This document shows positions 43,569-56,982 of a stretch of 64,000 bases of DNA, piece by piece; the stretch's first letter is position 1; every line of letters starts with the position of its first letter. A model generated the notes under the pieces. That model saw nothing but the letters and a program-made list of their open reading frames with translations. It did no database searches and was not told the origin of the DNA. Origin of the DNA: Frateuria_A sp035944355 (GTDB taxonomy: Bacteria; Pseudomonadota; Gammaproteobacteria; Xanthomonadales; Rhodanobacteraceae); NCBI RefSeq assembly GCF_035944355.1, contig NZ_DASZBH010000016.1, positions 124,001 to 188,000 on the forward strand. The letters are read 5' to 3'. Position numbers and translations under genes: made by a program.

Positions 43569-45383
43569 ATGAGTTCGCTGCATCCCGTCCTCGCCGAGGT
43601 CACCGCACGCATCGCCGAACGCAGCCGCGCCAGCCGCGCGGCCTATCTCGCGCGCATCGACGCCGCGCAAAGCGATGGCCCGCATCGCGCGCAGCTCTCC
43701 TGCGGCAATCTCGCGCACGGCTTCGCCGGCTGCAGCGCGCCGGACAAGGCGGCATTGCGCGAGGGTCGCGCGCCGAACCTGGGGATAGTCACCGCCTACA
43801 ACGACATGCTTTCGGCGCACCGGCCCTACGAGCGCTACCCGGCGCTGATCCGCGAGCTTGCCCGCGCCGCCGGCGCCACCGCGCAGGTCGCCGGCGGCGT
43901 GCCGGCGATGTGCGACGGCATTACCCAGGGCCGCGCCGGCATGGAGTTGTCGCTGTTCTCCCGCGACGTCATCGCCATGGCCACCGCCGTCTCGCTCTCG
44001 CACGACATGTTCGATGGCGCGCTTTACTTGGGTATATGCGACAAGATCGTGCCGGGCCTCTTGATCGGTGCGCTCAGCTTCGGCCATCTGCCGGGCGCCT
44101 TCGTGCCTTCCGGCCCGATGCCCAGCGGCATTCCCAACGAGCAGAAATCCAAGGTCCGCCAGGCCTACGCCGAGGGCAAGGCCACGCGCGCGGAATTGCT
44201 GGAAGCCGAGGCCGCCTCCTACCACAGCCCCGGCACCTGCACTTTCTACGGCACCGCCAATTCCAACCAGATGCTGATGGAGATCATGGGCCTGCAGCTG
44301 CCCGGCTCGAGCTTCGTCACGCCCGACACGCCGCTGCGCGACGCGCTGACCCGCGCGGCGGTCGAGTCGGTGATCGCCAACGCCGCCGCGTCCGCACGCA
44401 TGCCGCTCGGCCGCATCGTCGACGAGCGCGCGATCGTCAACGGCGTGGTCGGCCTGCATGCCACCGGCGGCTCGACCAACCACCTGTTGCACCTGGTGGC
44501 GATGGCGCGCGCCGCCGGCATCGTGCTCAGCTGGGACGATTTCGACGCGCTGTCGGCGGTGGTGCCGCTGCTGGCGCGCGTGTACCCCAACGGCTACGCC
44601 GACGTGAACCAGTTCCACGAGGCCGGCGGCATGGCTTTTTTGATCGATCAGCTGCTCGGAATGGGCCTGCTGCATGCCGACGTGCAGACCATTGCCGGGC
44701 CTGGCCTGGCGCGCTACGCGCAGGTACCGGTGCTGGACGAAGCTGGGCGACTGGCATGGCAGCCGGTGGCCGGCGAAAGCGGCAACCGCGGCGTGCTGCG
44801 TGCCGCGCACGAGCCGTTCCGCCCCGACGGCGGCCTGCGCCTGCTCGACGGCAACCTGGGGCGCGCGGTGATCAAGATCTCCGCCGTGCCGGACGACCGC
44901 CTGCTCATCGAGGCGCCGGCCGTCGTGTTCGACGACCAGGACGCGGTGCGCGCGGCGTTCGAACGCGGCGAGCTCGATCGCGACTTCATCGCCGTGGTGC
45001 GTTTCCAGGGTCCGCAGGCGATCGGCATGCCGGAACTGCACAAGCTCACCCCTACGCTGGCCGTGCTGCAGGACCGCGGCCACCGCATCGCGCTGGTCAC
45101 CGACGGGCGCATGTCCGGCGCCTCCGGCCGCGTGCCGGCGGCGATCCACGTGACGCCCGAAGCGGCCGCCGGCGGCCCGCTCGCGCGCCTGCGCGACGGC
45201 GACATGCTGCGCCTGGACGCGGCGAACGGACGCCTGGACGTCCTGGTCGACGCCGCCGAAGTGGCTGCCCGCGTCCCGGCCACCGGTAGCCAGTCCTCGC
45301 ACCAGGCCGGTACCGGTCGCGAACTGTTCGCGCTGTTCCGCGCCAACGCCATGAACGCCGACCTCGGCGCCGGAGTGCTCTGA
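43569..45383 (+). CDS. edd: Phosphogluconate dehydratase
   Basis: A 604-residue 4Fe-4S dehydratase that turns 6-phosphogluconate into 2-keto-3-deoxy-6-phosphogluconate. Cluster and substrate residues sit in GNLAHGFAGCSAPDK, GVPAMCDGITQGR, LGICDKIVPGLLIG and GLHATGGSTNHLLHLVAMA. The C-terminal VTDGRMSGASGRVPAAIHVTPEA motif is shared with IlvD. Length equals that of E. coli Edd (603). The ATG at 43569 is chosen over an upstream TTG. Its stop overlaps the ATG of eda by one base. Confidence 0.97.
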   Translation: MSSLHPVLAEVTARIAERSRASRAAYLARIDAAQSDGPHRAQLSCGNLAHGFAGCSAPDKAALREGRAPNLGIVTAYNDMLSAHRPYERYPALIRELARAAGATAQVAGGVPAMCDGITQGRAGMELSLFSRDVIAMATAVSLSHDMFDGALYLGICDKIVPGLLIGALSFGHLPGAFVPSGPMPSGIPNEQKSKVRQAYAEGKATRAELLEAEAASYHSPGTCTFYGTANSNQMLMEIMGLQLPGSSFVTPDTPLRDALTRAAVESVIANAAASARMPLGRIVDERAIVNGVVGLHATGGSTNHLLHLVAMARAAGIVLSWDDFDALSAVVPLLARVYPNGYADVNQFHEAGGMAFLIDQLLGMGLLHADVQTIAGPGLARYAQVPVLDEAGRLAWQPVAGESGNRGVLRAAHEPFRPDGGLRLLDGNLGRAVIKISAVPDDRLLIEAPAVVFDDQDAVRAAFERGELDRDFIAVVRFQGPQAIGMPELHKLTPTLAVLQDRGHRIALVTDGRMSGASGRVPAAIHVTPEAAAGGPLARLRDGDMLRLDAANGRLDVLVDAAEVAARVPATGSQSSHQAGTGRELFALFRANAMNADLGAGVL

Positions 45384-46042
45384 TGAACCAGGCCGACAAG
45401 CAGCAAGTTATCGAACGCACGATGCGCCTCGCGCCGGTGATCCCGGTGGTGGTGATCGACGATGCCCGCGCCGCCGTGCCGATGGCGCGGGCGCTGGTCG
45501 CCGGCGGCATCCCGGCGATCGAGGTGACCCTGCGCACCGCCGCCGCGATGGAGGCCGTGCGCGCGATCGCGGCCGAGGTCGAGGGCGCGGTGGTCGGCGT
45601 CGGCACGGTGCTGGGCGAGGCCGACCTGCGCGCGGCGCAGCAGGCCGGCGCCCGCTTCGCCGTCTCGCCGGGCGCCACCACGCGATTGCTCGATGCGGCC
45701 GAGGACATCGCGCTGCCGCTGCTGCCCGGCGCGGCCACCGCCAGCGAGGCGATGGCCCTGCTCGAGCGCGGCTACCGGCACCTGAAGTTCTTTCCGGCCG
45801 TGCCTGCCGGCGGCGCGAAGCTGCTGGCCGCCTGGGCCGGCCCGTTGCCGCAGCTACGCTTCTGCCCGACCGGCGGCATCGGTGCGGCCAGCGCACCCGA
45901 CTTCCTCGACCTGCCCAACGTGCTATGCGTGGGCGGCTCGTGGCTCACCCCGGCGGACAAGCTCGTCGGCGCCGACTGGGCCGGCATCGAGCAGCTCGCC
46001 CGCGCGGCGGCCGGACTGCGCCGGGCCCACGCCGGCACCTGA
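45383..46042 (+). CDS. eda: KDPG aldolase
   Basis: A 219-residue class I aldolase that cleaves KDPG to pyruvate and glyceraldehyde-3-phosphate. The Schiff-base lysine is Lys135 in RHLKFFPA, and the general base is Glu47 in IPAIEVTLRT. The phosphate-binding loop is CPTGGIGAA. Overlap with edd (TGATG) implies translational coupling. With zwf, pgl and edd it makes a full Entner-Doudoroff route in one unit; glucokinase is not in the window. Confidence 0.97.
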   Translation: MNQADKQQVIERTMRLAPVIPVVVIDDARAAVPMARALVAGGIPAIEVTLRTAAAMEAVRAIAAEVEGAVVGVGTVLGEADLRAAQQAGARFAVSPGATTRLLDAAEDIALPLLPGAATASEAMALLERGYRHLKFFPAVPAGGAKLLAAWAGPLPQLRFCPTGGIGAASAPDFLDLPNVLCVGGSWLTPADKLVGADWAGIEQLARAAAGLRRAHAGT

Positions 46043-46065
46043 CGGCAGGTCGGCGGATACGGCGG

Positions 46066-46374
46066 CTAGAGTTTCTCCGGCGGCAGCTGGCCGACCTGCG
46101 CCACCAGCGCGGCCTGCGTGGCGGTGTCGACCGGCTTGAAAATGATGCGGGTGGAGGCGGGATAGCGCCCCAGGTGGTTGCCGAGCCTCCAGTCGCGTGC
46201 GGGGCGTACCGGCCGCGCGACGAAGCCGCCGCCGCAATTCGGGCACACCCCGTGCAGCACGCGCTCCACGCAGTCGCTGCAGAAGGTGCATTCGAACGAA
46301 CAGATCCGCGCATCGGTCGATGCCGGCGGCAGCGGCTTGTTGCAGTGTTCGCAGCTTGGGCGAAGTTCGAGCAT
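46066..46374 (-). CDS. DUF1272 zinc-ribbon-like protein
   Basis: A 102-residue protein. The N-terminal half MLELRPSCEHC, CSFECTFCSDCVE and CPNCGGGFVARPVRP is the DUF1272 signature, with four CxxC-type pairs that should bind two zinc ions. The start at 46374 is that of the family; upstream in-frame residues are not conserved in type. The C-terminal 45 residues (WRLGNHLGRYPASTRIIFKP...) exceed the ~60-residue minimal domain and look like a variable tail. Function unknown. It converges with eda, 23 bp apart. Confidence 0.85.
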   Translation of the reverse strand: MLELRPSCEHCNKPLPPASTDARICSFECTFCSDCVERVLHGVCPNCGGGFVARPVRPARDWRLGNHLGRYPASTRIIFKPVDTATQAALVAQVGQLPPEKL

Positions 46375-46584
46375 GAGGCGGTTCCGAAGATGGTGGGTAG
46401 AGGCAGGGCGCGTGGATGCTACATCCATGAAGATGGCAGGCAAGCGCAGCGCGCCTGATGCCATGTCACGCCAGCAGCCCGTACCGCCGTCTGAGCGTCC
46501 CGCGCACCCAGCCGCCGGCAGAAGCGGGCCGCCTGCGCGAGGTCGGCACCGGTCGCGCGCCGCACCAGCAATCCGTCTAGGCGA
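46375..46584. other. Intergenic region between DUF1272 and the rhodanese gene
   Basis: A 210-bp GC-rich gap. Frames crossing it give no recognisable protein, and no repeat, tRNA or terminator was seen. It should contain the DUF1272 promoter, but no hexamers stand out. Confidence 0.3.
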
Positions 46585-46977
46585 TCAGCCGCGCTCGAGG
46601 CCGAAGCCTTCGTCCAGCCAGCCGGTCAGCCCGCCGATCATTTCCTTGACCGGCCGGCCCAGCCGCGCCAGCTTGAGCGCGGCCTTGTTCGCGCCGTTGC
46701 AATGCGGGCCGGCGCAATAGACCACGAACAAGGTATCGGCGGGGAACTCTGCCAGGCGCGCCTCGCCGATGGTTCGCACCGGCATGTTGATCGCGCCGGG
46801 AACGTGGCCTGCCGCAAACAGCACGGGGGTGCGCACGTCCAGCAGCACGAAGTCATGTTCCTCGTGCCGGCTGGCGTACCAGACGTCGGCGCAGTCGGTC
46901 TCGAAACCCAGGCGCGCCTGGAAGTGTTCCTGCGCGAGGGCGGCGGGTGCGGCGGGGGTCTGGCTGACGACGCTCAT
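46585..46977 (-). CDS. Rhodanese-like sulfurtransferase
   Basis: A 130-residue single-domain rhodanese. Marks are FVLLDVRTPVLFAAGHVPGAINMP and the active-site loop VVYCAGPHCNGANKAA, where the first Cys is the likely catalytic persulfide carrier. The loop is longer than the six-residue loop of classical rhodaneses and has a second Cys. It is divergent from an FtrA-like regulator; the pair occurs together in many proteobacteria, so the regulator may control it. The start MSVVSQTPAA is followed by a helical region before the domain. Confidence 0.88.
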   Translation of the reverse strand: MSVVSQTPAAPAALAQEHFQARLGFETDCADVWYASRHEEHDFVLLDVRTPVLFAAGHVPGAINMPVRTIGEARLAEFPADTLFVVYCAGPHCNGANKAALKLARLGRPVKEMIGGLTGWLDEGFGLERG

Positions 46978-47056
46978 GGAGATGCTCCGCTCGATAGGGC
47001 GCCAACAGTGTGCGCACTGGCGGCGAGCGCGGCCATTGGCGAGAATGACCATCTTC

Positions 47057-48064
47057 ATGAAAAAGCCGCCAATCCCACCCCGCAACCTGACTGTGGTGGC
47101 GCTCGCCTACGACGGCCTGTGCACCTTCGAGTTCGGCATCGCGGTGGAGATGTTCGGCTTGCCGCGCCCGGAGTTGCCGGCCTGGTACGACTTCCGCGTC
47201 TGCGCCATCGAGCGCGGGCCGCTGCGCGCGGCCGGCGGTTTGCGCGTGCATGCCGACGGCGGGCTGGAGGCGCTGGAAGGCGCCGGTACGGTGATCGTGC
47301 CGGGCTGGCGCGGTGCCGATGCGCCGCCGCCGCCGAAACTGCTGGCCGCCCTGAGGGCCGCCCACGCCGGCGGCGCACGATTGCTCTCGTTCTGTTCCGG
47401 CGTGTTCGTGCTGGCCGCCACCGGCCTGCTGGACGGCCGCCGCGCGACCACGCACTGGCGTTACGCCGATGCGCTGTCGGCGCGCTTCCCGCGGGTGCGG
47501 GTCGAACCCGACGTACTCTACGTGGACGAGGGGAGCCTGCTGACGTCCGCCGGCAGTGCCGCGGCGCTGGACCTCTCGCTGCACCTGATCCGCCGCGACC
47601 ACGGGCCGCAGGTGGCCAACCAGGTGGCGCGCCGCGCTGTGGTGCCGGCGCACCGCGACGGCGGCCAGGCGCAGTTCATCCCCTCGGCGCTGCCGGCGCA
47701 GGGCGAATCGCTGGGCGTGTTGCTGGATTGGATGCGCCGCCGCCTCGACCGTCCGTTGCCGCTGGCCGAGCTGGCTGCGCGCGCCCGCACCAGCGAGCGC
47801 ACCCTGCTGCGCCGCTTCGAGGCCGCCACCGGCCGTTCGCCGCGGCAGTGGCTGATCGAGCAGCGGCTGGGCCGCGCCCGCGAGCTGCTCGAAGGCAGCC
47901 GGTTGAGTATCGAGCAGATCGCCGACCGTTGCGGTTACGGCCATGCCGACAGCCTGCGCCATCATTTCCGCCGCGCACTGGGTCTGAGCCCGGCGCGCTA
48001 CCGCGAACGCTTCGCCCATCGTGCGCCGGCACGGTCCGCCCCCAACTTGCCGGAGAAGGCATGA
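47057..48064 (+). CDS. ftrA: FtrA/GlxA-type AraC regulator with DJ-1/PfpI-like domain
   Basis: A 335-residue regulator. Residues about 10-185 are a DJ-1/PfpI-like domain (LTVVALAYDGLCTFEFGIAVE, and the elbow LLSFCSGVFVLAATGLL with the conserved Cys). Residues about 225-325 are AraC helix-turn-helices (PLAELAARARTSERTLLRRFEAATG, then IEQIADRCGYGHADSLRHHFRRALG). This is the FtrA layout; PNQVARRAVVPAHRDGGQAQF is also typical. An ATG at 47045 would add four residues. It overlaps the next gene by 4 bp (ATGA) and is divergent from the rhodanese gene. Confidence 0.9.
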   Translation: MKKPPIPPRNLTVVALAYDGLCTFEFGIAVEMFGLPRPELPAWYDFRVCAIERGPLRAAGGLRVHADGGLEALEGAGTVIVPGWRGADAPPPPKLLAALRAAHAGGARLLSFCSGVFVLAATGLLDGRRATTHWRYADALSARFPRVRVEPDVLYVDEGSLLTSAGSAAALDLSLHLIRRDHGPQVANQVARRAVVPAHRDGGQAQFIPSALPAQGESLGVLLDWMRRRLDRPLPLAELAARARTSERTLLRRFEAATGRSPRQWLIEQRLGRARELLEGSRLSIEQIADRCGYGHADSLRHHFRRALGLSPARYRERFAHRAPARSAPNLPEKA

Positions 48065-48924
48065 TCTATCTGCTGTTCGCCGCCCTCTGCAGCGTGCTGG
48101 TGTCGGTGCTGCTCAAGCTCGCCCGCCGGCTGGAGGTGGACGTGGGCCAAGCGATCGCCTGGAACTACGTGGCCGCGGTCGCGCTCAGCGCCTGGGCGTT
48201 CGCGCCCACCGCCTCGAGCCTGCGTGCGGCGGCAGCGGTGTGGCCGGCGTTGCTGGGGCTGGGCGTATTGCTGCCGACGATCTTCCTGGCCCTGGCCGGC
48301 TCGGTGCGCCATGCCGGCATCGTGCGCTCCGAGGTGGCCCAGCGCCTGTCGCTGATGCTGTCGCTGCTGGCCGCCTTCGTGCTGTTCGGCGAACCGTTGA
48401 GTGCGGCCAAGGCGTGGGGCGTCGCCGCGGGCCTGGCGGCGCTGGCCGGGTTGGTCTGGCGGCCTGCGCGCGGGGGCGCCGATACCGCCGCCGACGCGGC
48501 GCGCTGGCTCTTCCCTTTGCTGGTGTTCCTGGGCTTCGGCGTGATCGACGTGCTGTTCAAGCGCGTGGCGCAGGCGGGCGTGCCGCTCGGTGCCGCGCTG
48601 CTGGCGATGTTCGCGCTGGCCCTGCTGGTGAGCCTGCTGTTGCAGGGCTGGCGGCTCGCGCGCACGAACGTGCGGCTGGGGCGCCGCAGCGTGGCGGCCG
48701 GCCTGCTGCTGGGCCTGCTCAACTTCGGCAACATCCTGTTCTACCTGCGTGCGCATCAGGCACTGCCCGGCCGGCCGGCGCTGGTGTTCGCGGGCATGAA
48801 CCTGGGCGTGGTGGCGTTCGGCGCGTTGGCGGGCCTGGTGCTGTTCCGCGAGCGGCTTTCGCGCCTCAACCTGGCCGGACTGGCGCTCGCGGTGGCGGCG
48901 ATCGCCTTGCTGGCGCGCGGCTGA
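48061..48924 (+). CDS. EamA/DMT-superfamily transporter
   Basis: A 287-residue inner-membrane protein with about ten helices in two five-helix halves. The second half ends RERLSRLNLAGLALAVAAIALLA, the usual EamA close. Such carriers export metabolites or amino acids; the substrate is not visible. Its start overlaps the stop of the FtrA-like gene, so it is co-translated with it. The lack of clear EamA consensus in the first half keeps the family call moderate. Confidence 0.8.
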   Translation: MIYLLFAALCSVLVSVLLKLARRLEVDVGQAIAWNYVAAVALSAWAFAPTASSLRAAAAVWPALLGLGVLLPTIFLALAGSVRHAGIVRSEVAQRLSLMLSLLAAFVLFGEPLSAAKAWGVAAGLAALAGLVWRPARGGADTAADAARWLFPLLVFLGFGVIDVLFKRVAQAGVPLGAALLAMFALALLVSLLLQGWRLARTNVRLGRRSVAAGLLLGLLNFGNILFYLRAHQALPGRPALVFAGMNLGVVAFGALAGLVLFRERLSRLNLAGLALAVAAIALLARG

Positions 48925-49000
48925 GCGTGACTTCTGGGCTGTGAACGCGCAGCAGGCGCTGCCTATGCTGGCGCTTTCACGCGTCCCGAGAGGTTACCTC

Positions 49001-50599
49001 ATGCGCAAGCTTCCCCTGGCCGCGGCACTGGCCGCGACGCTGCTGGTCCCGGTCAGTTTCGCGGCGGACAAGGACAAGCCCCGCGCCGACGGCGACCAGG
49101 CCCAAGCGGCGCTCACCCAGCCGCAGAGCGCGCAGAGCAGCGGCTCGGTCAGCGTCGAGGGCAGGCGCATCGACTACAAGGCCGTCGCCGGCACGCTGGT
49201 GCTGCACGAGCACGGCGACCAGGCCGGCGAGCCGACCGTGAGCATGTTCTACGCCGCCTACTTCAAGCAGGGCGTCGATCCGGCCAAGCGGCCGATCACC
49301 TTCATCTACAACGGCGGCCCCGGCTCGGCCACGGTGTGGCTGCACATGGGCGCGTTCGGCACCAGGCGCGTGGTGACCAGCGACGACAGCCACACGCCGG
49401 CGGCGCCCTACCGCCTGGTCAACAACGACTACAGTCTGCTGGACGCCTCCGACCTGGTGTTCATCGACGCGCCCGGCGCGGGCTTCTCGCGGCTGATCGC
49501 CGACGACAAGGACAAGTCCAAGCGCGACGAACAGATGAAGGAGCGCAAGAAGGAGGTCTACGGCGTCGACGGCGACGGCCACGCCTTCGCGCAGTTCGTC
49601 ACCCAATTCCTCTCCCGCTACGACCGTTGGAACTCGCCCAAGTACCTGTTCGGCGAAAGCTACGGAACCACCCGCTCGGCGGTGCTGGCCAACATCCTGC
49701 AAAACGAGGACAGCGTCGATCTGAACGGCGTGATCCTGCTTTCCCAGATCCTCTCCTTCGACACCAGCATCGACGGGCCCGAATTCAACCCCGGCGTCGA
49801 CCTGCCCTACGCGCTGGCGCTGCCGACCTTCGCCGCCACGGCGTACTACCACCACAGGCTGCCGCAGCAGCCGGCGCAGCTGGAGCCGTTCCTGCGCGAG
49901 GTCGAACAGTACGCGCTGGGCGACTACGCCAGCGCGCTGATGCAGGGTGCGCGGCTGGACGATGCGCGCAAGCGCGCCGTCGCGCAGAAGCTGCACGAGT
50001 ACACGGGACTGCCGGTCGACTACCTCGTCAAGGCGAATCTGCGCGTCAGCGGCGGCATGTTCGAGCACCAGCTGCAGTTCGACGGCGACCTGACCACCGG
50101 GCGCCTGGACAGCCGCTTCTCCGGGCCGGCGCTCGATCCGCTGGCGAAAGATTCGGAATACGACCCGCAATCCTCGGCGATCAGTTCCGCCTACGTAGCC
50201 GCCTTCAACGACTACGTGCGCCGCCAGCTCAAGTTCGGCGACGCCATGCAATACCGGCTGTTCGCCGATATCGACCACTGGGATTTCTCGCACAAGGCGC
50301 CGGGAACGCACGGCGAGGCCCTGCAGTCCTCGACCAATGTAATGCCCGACCTGGCCACCGCGATGAAGACCAATCCGGACCTCAAGGTGCTGCTCAACGG
50401 CGGCTACTACGATCTGGCCACGCCCTACTTCGCCGCCGACTACGAGATGCACCACCTGCCGATTCCGGCCGCGCTGGAGAAGAACATCTCCTATGCCTGG
50501 TACCCGTCCGGCCACATGGTCTATGCGCACGAGCAGTCGCTGAAGGCGTTGCACGACAACGTGGCGCGCTTCATCGAACAGACCGACAACGTGAAGTGA
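49001..50599 (+). CDS. S10-family serine carboxypeptidase, secreted
   Basis: A 532-residue exopeptidase. GAGAGG (48988-48993) precedes the ATG. The signal peptide (MRKLPLAAALAATLLVPVSFAA) sends it to the periplasm. Triad: Ser220 in FGESYGTTR, Asp471 in GGYYDLATP, His505 in SGHMVY. The oxyanion region YNGGPGSATVWLHMGAFG is the S10 hallmark. Bacterial S10 enzymes of about 500 residues are common in Xanthomonadales; they remove C-terminal residues at acid pH. A lysine-rich run (DDKDKSKRDEQMKERKKE, about 168-185) forms a charged insert. Confidence 0.93.
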   Translation: MRKLPLAAALAATLLVPVSFAADKDKPRADGDQAQAALTQPQSAQSSGSVSVEGRRIDYKAVAGTLVLHEHGDQAGEPTVSMFYAAYFKQGVDPAKRPITFIYNGGPGSATVWLHMGAFGTRRVVTSDDSHTPAAPYRLVNNDYSLLDASDLVFIDAPGAGFSRLIADDKDKSKRDEQMKERKKEVYGVDGDGHAFAQFVTQFLSRYDRWNSPKYLFGESYGTTRSAVLANILQNEDSVDLNGVILLSQILSFDTSIDGPEFNPGVDLPYALALPTFAATAYYHHRLPQQPAQLEPFLREVEQYALGDYASALMQGARLDDARKRAVAQKLHEYTGLPVDYLVKANLRVSGGMFEHQLQFDGDLTTGRLDSRFSGPALDPLAKDSEYDPQSSAISSAYVAAFNDYVRRQLKFGDAMQYRLFADIDHWDFSHKAPGTHGEALQSSTNVMPDLATAMKTNPDLKVLLNGGYYDLATPYFAADYEMHHLPIPAALEKNISYAWYPSGHMVYAHEQSLKALHDNVARFIEQTDNVK

Positions 50600-50607
50600 G
50601 CTGCCAT

Positions 50608-50712
50608 CCCTCGCCCTCCGGGCGAGGGGGGGGCCGCGAAGGCGGGAGAGGATACGAGTGGAGCGGGATGCCGCCGGGCCCTCGTTCCCAATCCCTTTCC
50701 CGCGGGGAAGGG
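50608..50712. repeat. REP-like palindromes between S10 and NTF2-like genes
   Basis: CCCTCGCCC (50608-50616) pairs with GGGCGAGGG (50620-50628) 9 bp after the S10 stop. A second weaker hairpin, CCCTTTCCC with GGGGAAGGG, lies at about 50693-50712. Between them is GGCGGGAGAGGATA, the core of the family seen at 6.8 kb. Confidence 0.65.
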
Positions 50713-50763
50713 CCGGGCATCGCGAGCTTGCTATGCTGCCGAAGCCCAACACGGTAAACCCGC

Positions 50764-51135
50764 ATGCGCGCCCTGATCGACCGCTATATAGACGCCTACA
50801 ACCGACTGGACGTGGACGGCATGCTGGCCACGCTGCATCCGCAGGTGGTCTTCGAGAACATCACCGCCGGCGTCACCACGGTGCGCACGCAAGGCGTCGA
50901 GGAGTTCCGCCGCCTCGCCCAGAGCACGCTGCCGCTGTTCGCCCGCCGGCGGCAGACGATCACCCGCTACGACGAAAAGGACGGCATGGCGCACGTGGGC
51001 ATCGCCTTCGAAGGCGTGTTCGCACTGGACCTGCCCAACGGGGCGCGGGCCGGCCAGCTGATCGCGCTCAACGGCCGCAGCGAGTTCCGCGTGCACGAGG
51101 GGCTGCTGATCCACATCGCCGACATCAGCGACTGA
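50764..51135 (+). CDS. NTF2-like (SnoaL/DUF4440-type) small protein
   Basis: A 123-residue protein with the cone-shaped NTF2 fold pattern: helix IDRYIDAYNRLDVDGMLATLHPQVVFENITAG, then strands ending in GLLIHIADISD. Members are isomerases, limonene-epoxide hydrolase relatives or simple ligand binders, and the substrate cannot be inferred. It starts MRALIDRY with a modest ribosome binding site. It is convergent with lhr, 13 bp between stops. Confidence 0.85.
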   Translation: MRALIDRYIDAYNRLDVDGMLATLHPQVVFENITAGVTTVRTQGVEEFRRLAQSTLPLFARRRQTITRYDEKDGMAHVGIAFEGVFALDLPNGARAGQLIALNGRSEFRVHEGLLIHIADISD

Positions 51136-51148
51136 CCGCCTCGGCCGG

Positions 51149-55768
<4,620 letters not shown>

Positions 55769-55890
55769 CGCCCGATGATATAGGGGCGGGCGTCTCATAC
55801 TTCGAGCGTCCCCCCGAATGCATGCCTCCTCTTCGGGTGCCTGTTCAGGACGCGGCGGGCGGGTTACGTTGCAGGCCTGGGCGCGGAGGC

Positions 55891-56799
55891 ATGCGTGTGG
55901 ACGCACCATGGCACACAACCGAGGGCTTGCTCGGCCGGCTGACGCTGGCCGACGGGCGCTGGCTGTGCGTATACGACTGGCCGCGCGAGGATGCGCGCGC
56001 CGGCGTGCTGTTCGTGCACGGACTGGGCGAGCACGCGGGTCGCTACGGCCGACTGGCGGCCTGGTTCAACGCGAGTGGCTATACCGCGCGCAGCTACGAC
56101 CAGCGCGGCCACGGTCGCTCGCCGGGACAGCGCGGCGGGCTCGCCCGGCCGCTGGAGCTGCTCGAAGACCTGGCCGAGGTCTACGCGCGCTTCGCCCGCG
56201 AGCTCGGGAAGCCGCCGCTGCTGCTCGGCCACAGCATGGGTGCGCTGGTGGCGCTGCACGCGGTCATCGACGGCCGGCTGGCGCCGCCTGCCCTGGTGCT
56301 TTCCTCGCCGGCGCTGCGTACCTGGGCGAGCGCCTGGGAACAGGCCCTGGCCCGGCAGTTGTCGCGCTGGCTGCCGAACCTGCCGCTGCGCAGCGGCCTG
56401 CCATTCGAGGCGCTGTCGCACGATGCCGCGGTGGTGGCGGCCTACCGGAACGATCCGCTGCGCTCGGGTTGGATCACGCCCCGGCTGGCGCGCTTCATCT
56501 TCGCGGGCGGCCGGCACTGCATCGCCCGAGCGCCGCAGCTGTCCGTGCCCACCCTGCTGCTGGTCGCCGGGGCCGATCGCCTGGTGGATGCGGGCGGTAG
56601 CCGCGCGTTCGCGGCGGCGGCGCCCGCCGGCCTGCTGACCACGCATCAGTTCGGCACGCTCTTCCATGAACTTTTCAACGAGGCGGAGCCGGCGCGCGGC
56701 GAGGTGCTGGCACTGCTCGCGCGCTGGCTTCAGGCGCACGGTCGGTCCGCCCTCCACCGACGAAGCCCTCCCTACGAGGGGGAGGGCTCACGTCTCTAG
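55891..56799 (+). CDS. Alpha/beta hydrolase (monoacylglycerol-lipase / lysophospholipase-like)
   Basis: A 302-residue soluble hydrolase. GCGGAGG precedes the ATG at 55891. The family motifs are HGLGEHAGRYG (oxyanion loop), YDQRGHGRSPGQRGG, the nucleophile Ser115 in GHSMGA, Asp in VAGADRLVD and His in LFHELFNE. These place it with the Hydrolase_4 monoglyceride lipases. Upstream in-frame codons have no family match. The last ~12 residues (RRSPPYEGEGSRL) are encoded by a palindrome of the REP-like type and are probably a non-native tail. The stop overlaps the convergent metallothionein-like gene by 4 bp. Confidence 0.9.
   Translation: MRVDAPWHTTEGLLGRLTLADGRWLCVYDWPREDARAGVLFVHGLGEHAGRYGRLAAWFNASGYTARSYDQRGHGRSPGQRGGLARPLELLEDLAEVYARFARELGKPPLLLGHSMGALVALHAVIDGRLAPPALVLSSPALRTWASAWEQALARQLSRWLPNLPLRSGLPFEALSHDAAVVAAYRNDPLRSGWITPRLARFIFAGGRHCIARAPQLSVPTLLLVAGADRLVDAGGSRAFAAAAPAGLLTTHQFGTLFHELFNEAEPARGEVLALLARWLQAHGRSALHRRSPPYEGEGSRL
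56764..56788. repeat. Palindrome at the 3' end of the hydrolase gene
   Basis: AGCCCTCCC (56764-56772) and GGGAGGGCT (56780-56788) pair over 9 bp with a 7-base loop. It lies within the final codons and may double as a terminator for the gene. Confidence 0.7.
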
Positions 56800-56978
56800 G
56801 GAACGCCCGGTCTGCCTTCGGCACTCTTCGGCTGGCACGGCGAATGGCCACAGCCGCAGGGACCCGAGGAGGGCTCGTTCACCGCCTGGCGGCAATGATC
56901 CGAGCAATAGGTGTCGCCGATGGGCACGCTGCAGCGGCAAGCCGGGTGGGCGCAACGCTGGCTGGCGGAGGCGTTCAT
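56796..56978 (-). CDS. Small Cys-rich metallothionein-like peptide
   Basis: A 60-residue peptide with nine cysteines and three histidines. The order CAHPACRC, then YCSDHCRQAV, then CGCGHSPC closely resembles bacterial metallothioneins of the SmtA/BmtA type, which hold zinc, cadmium or copper ions. The N-terminus MNASASQRCAHP and a Pro-rich tail flank the metal site. Such proteins buffer Zn2+ and detoxify Cd2+. It is the downstream-most gene of a stress cluster on the minus strand, 4 bp after DUF4142. Confidence 0.8.
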   Translation of the reverse strand: MNASASQRCAHPACRCSVPIGDTYCSDHCRQAVNEPSSGPCGCGHSPCQPKSAEGRPGVP

Positions 56979-56982
56979 GGCC

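Noticed and set aside
46375..46584. Possible small gene or tRNA between DUF1272 and rhodanese
   Set aside because: No cloverleaf could be drawn, and the open frames lack ribosome sites and recognisable sequence.
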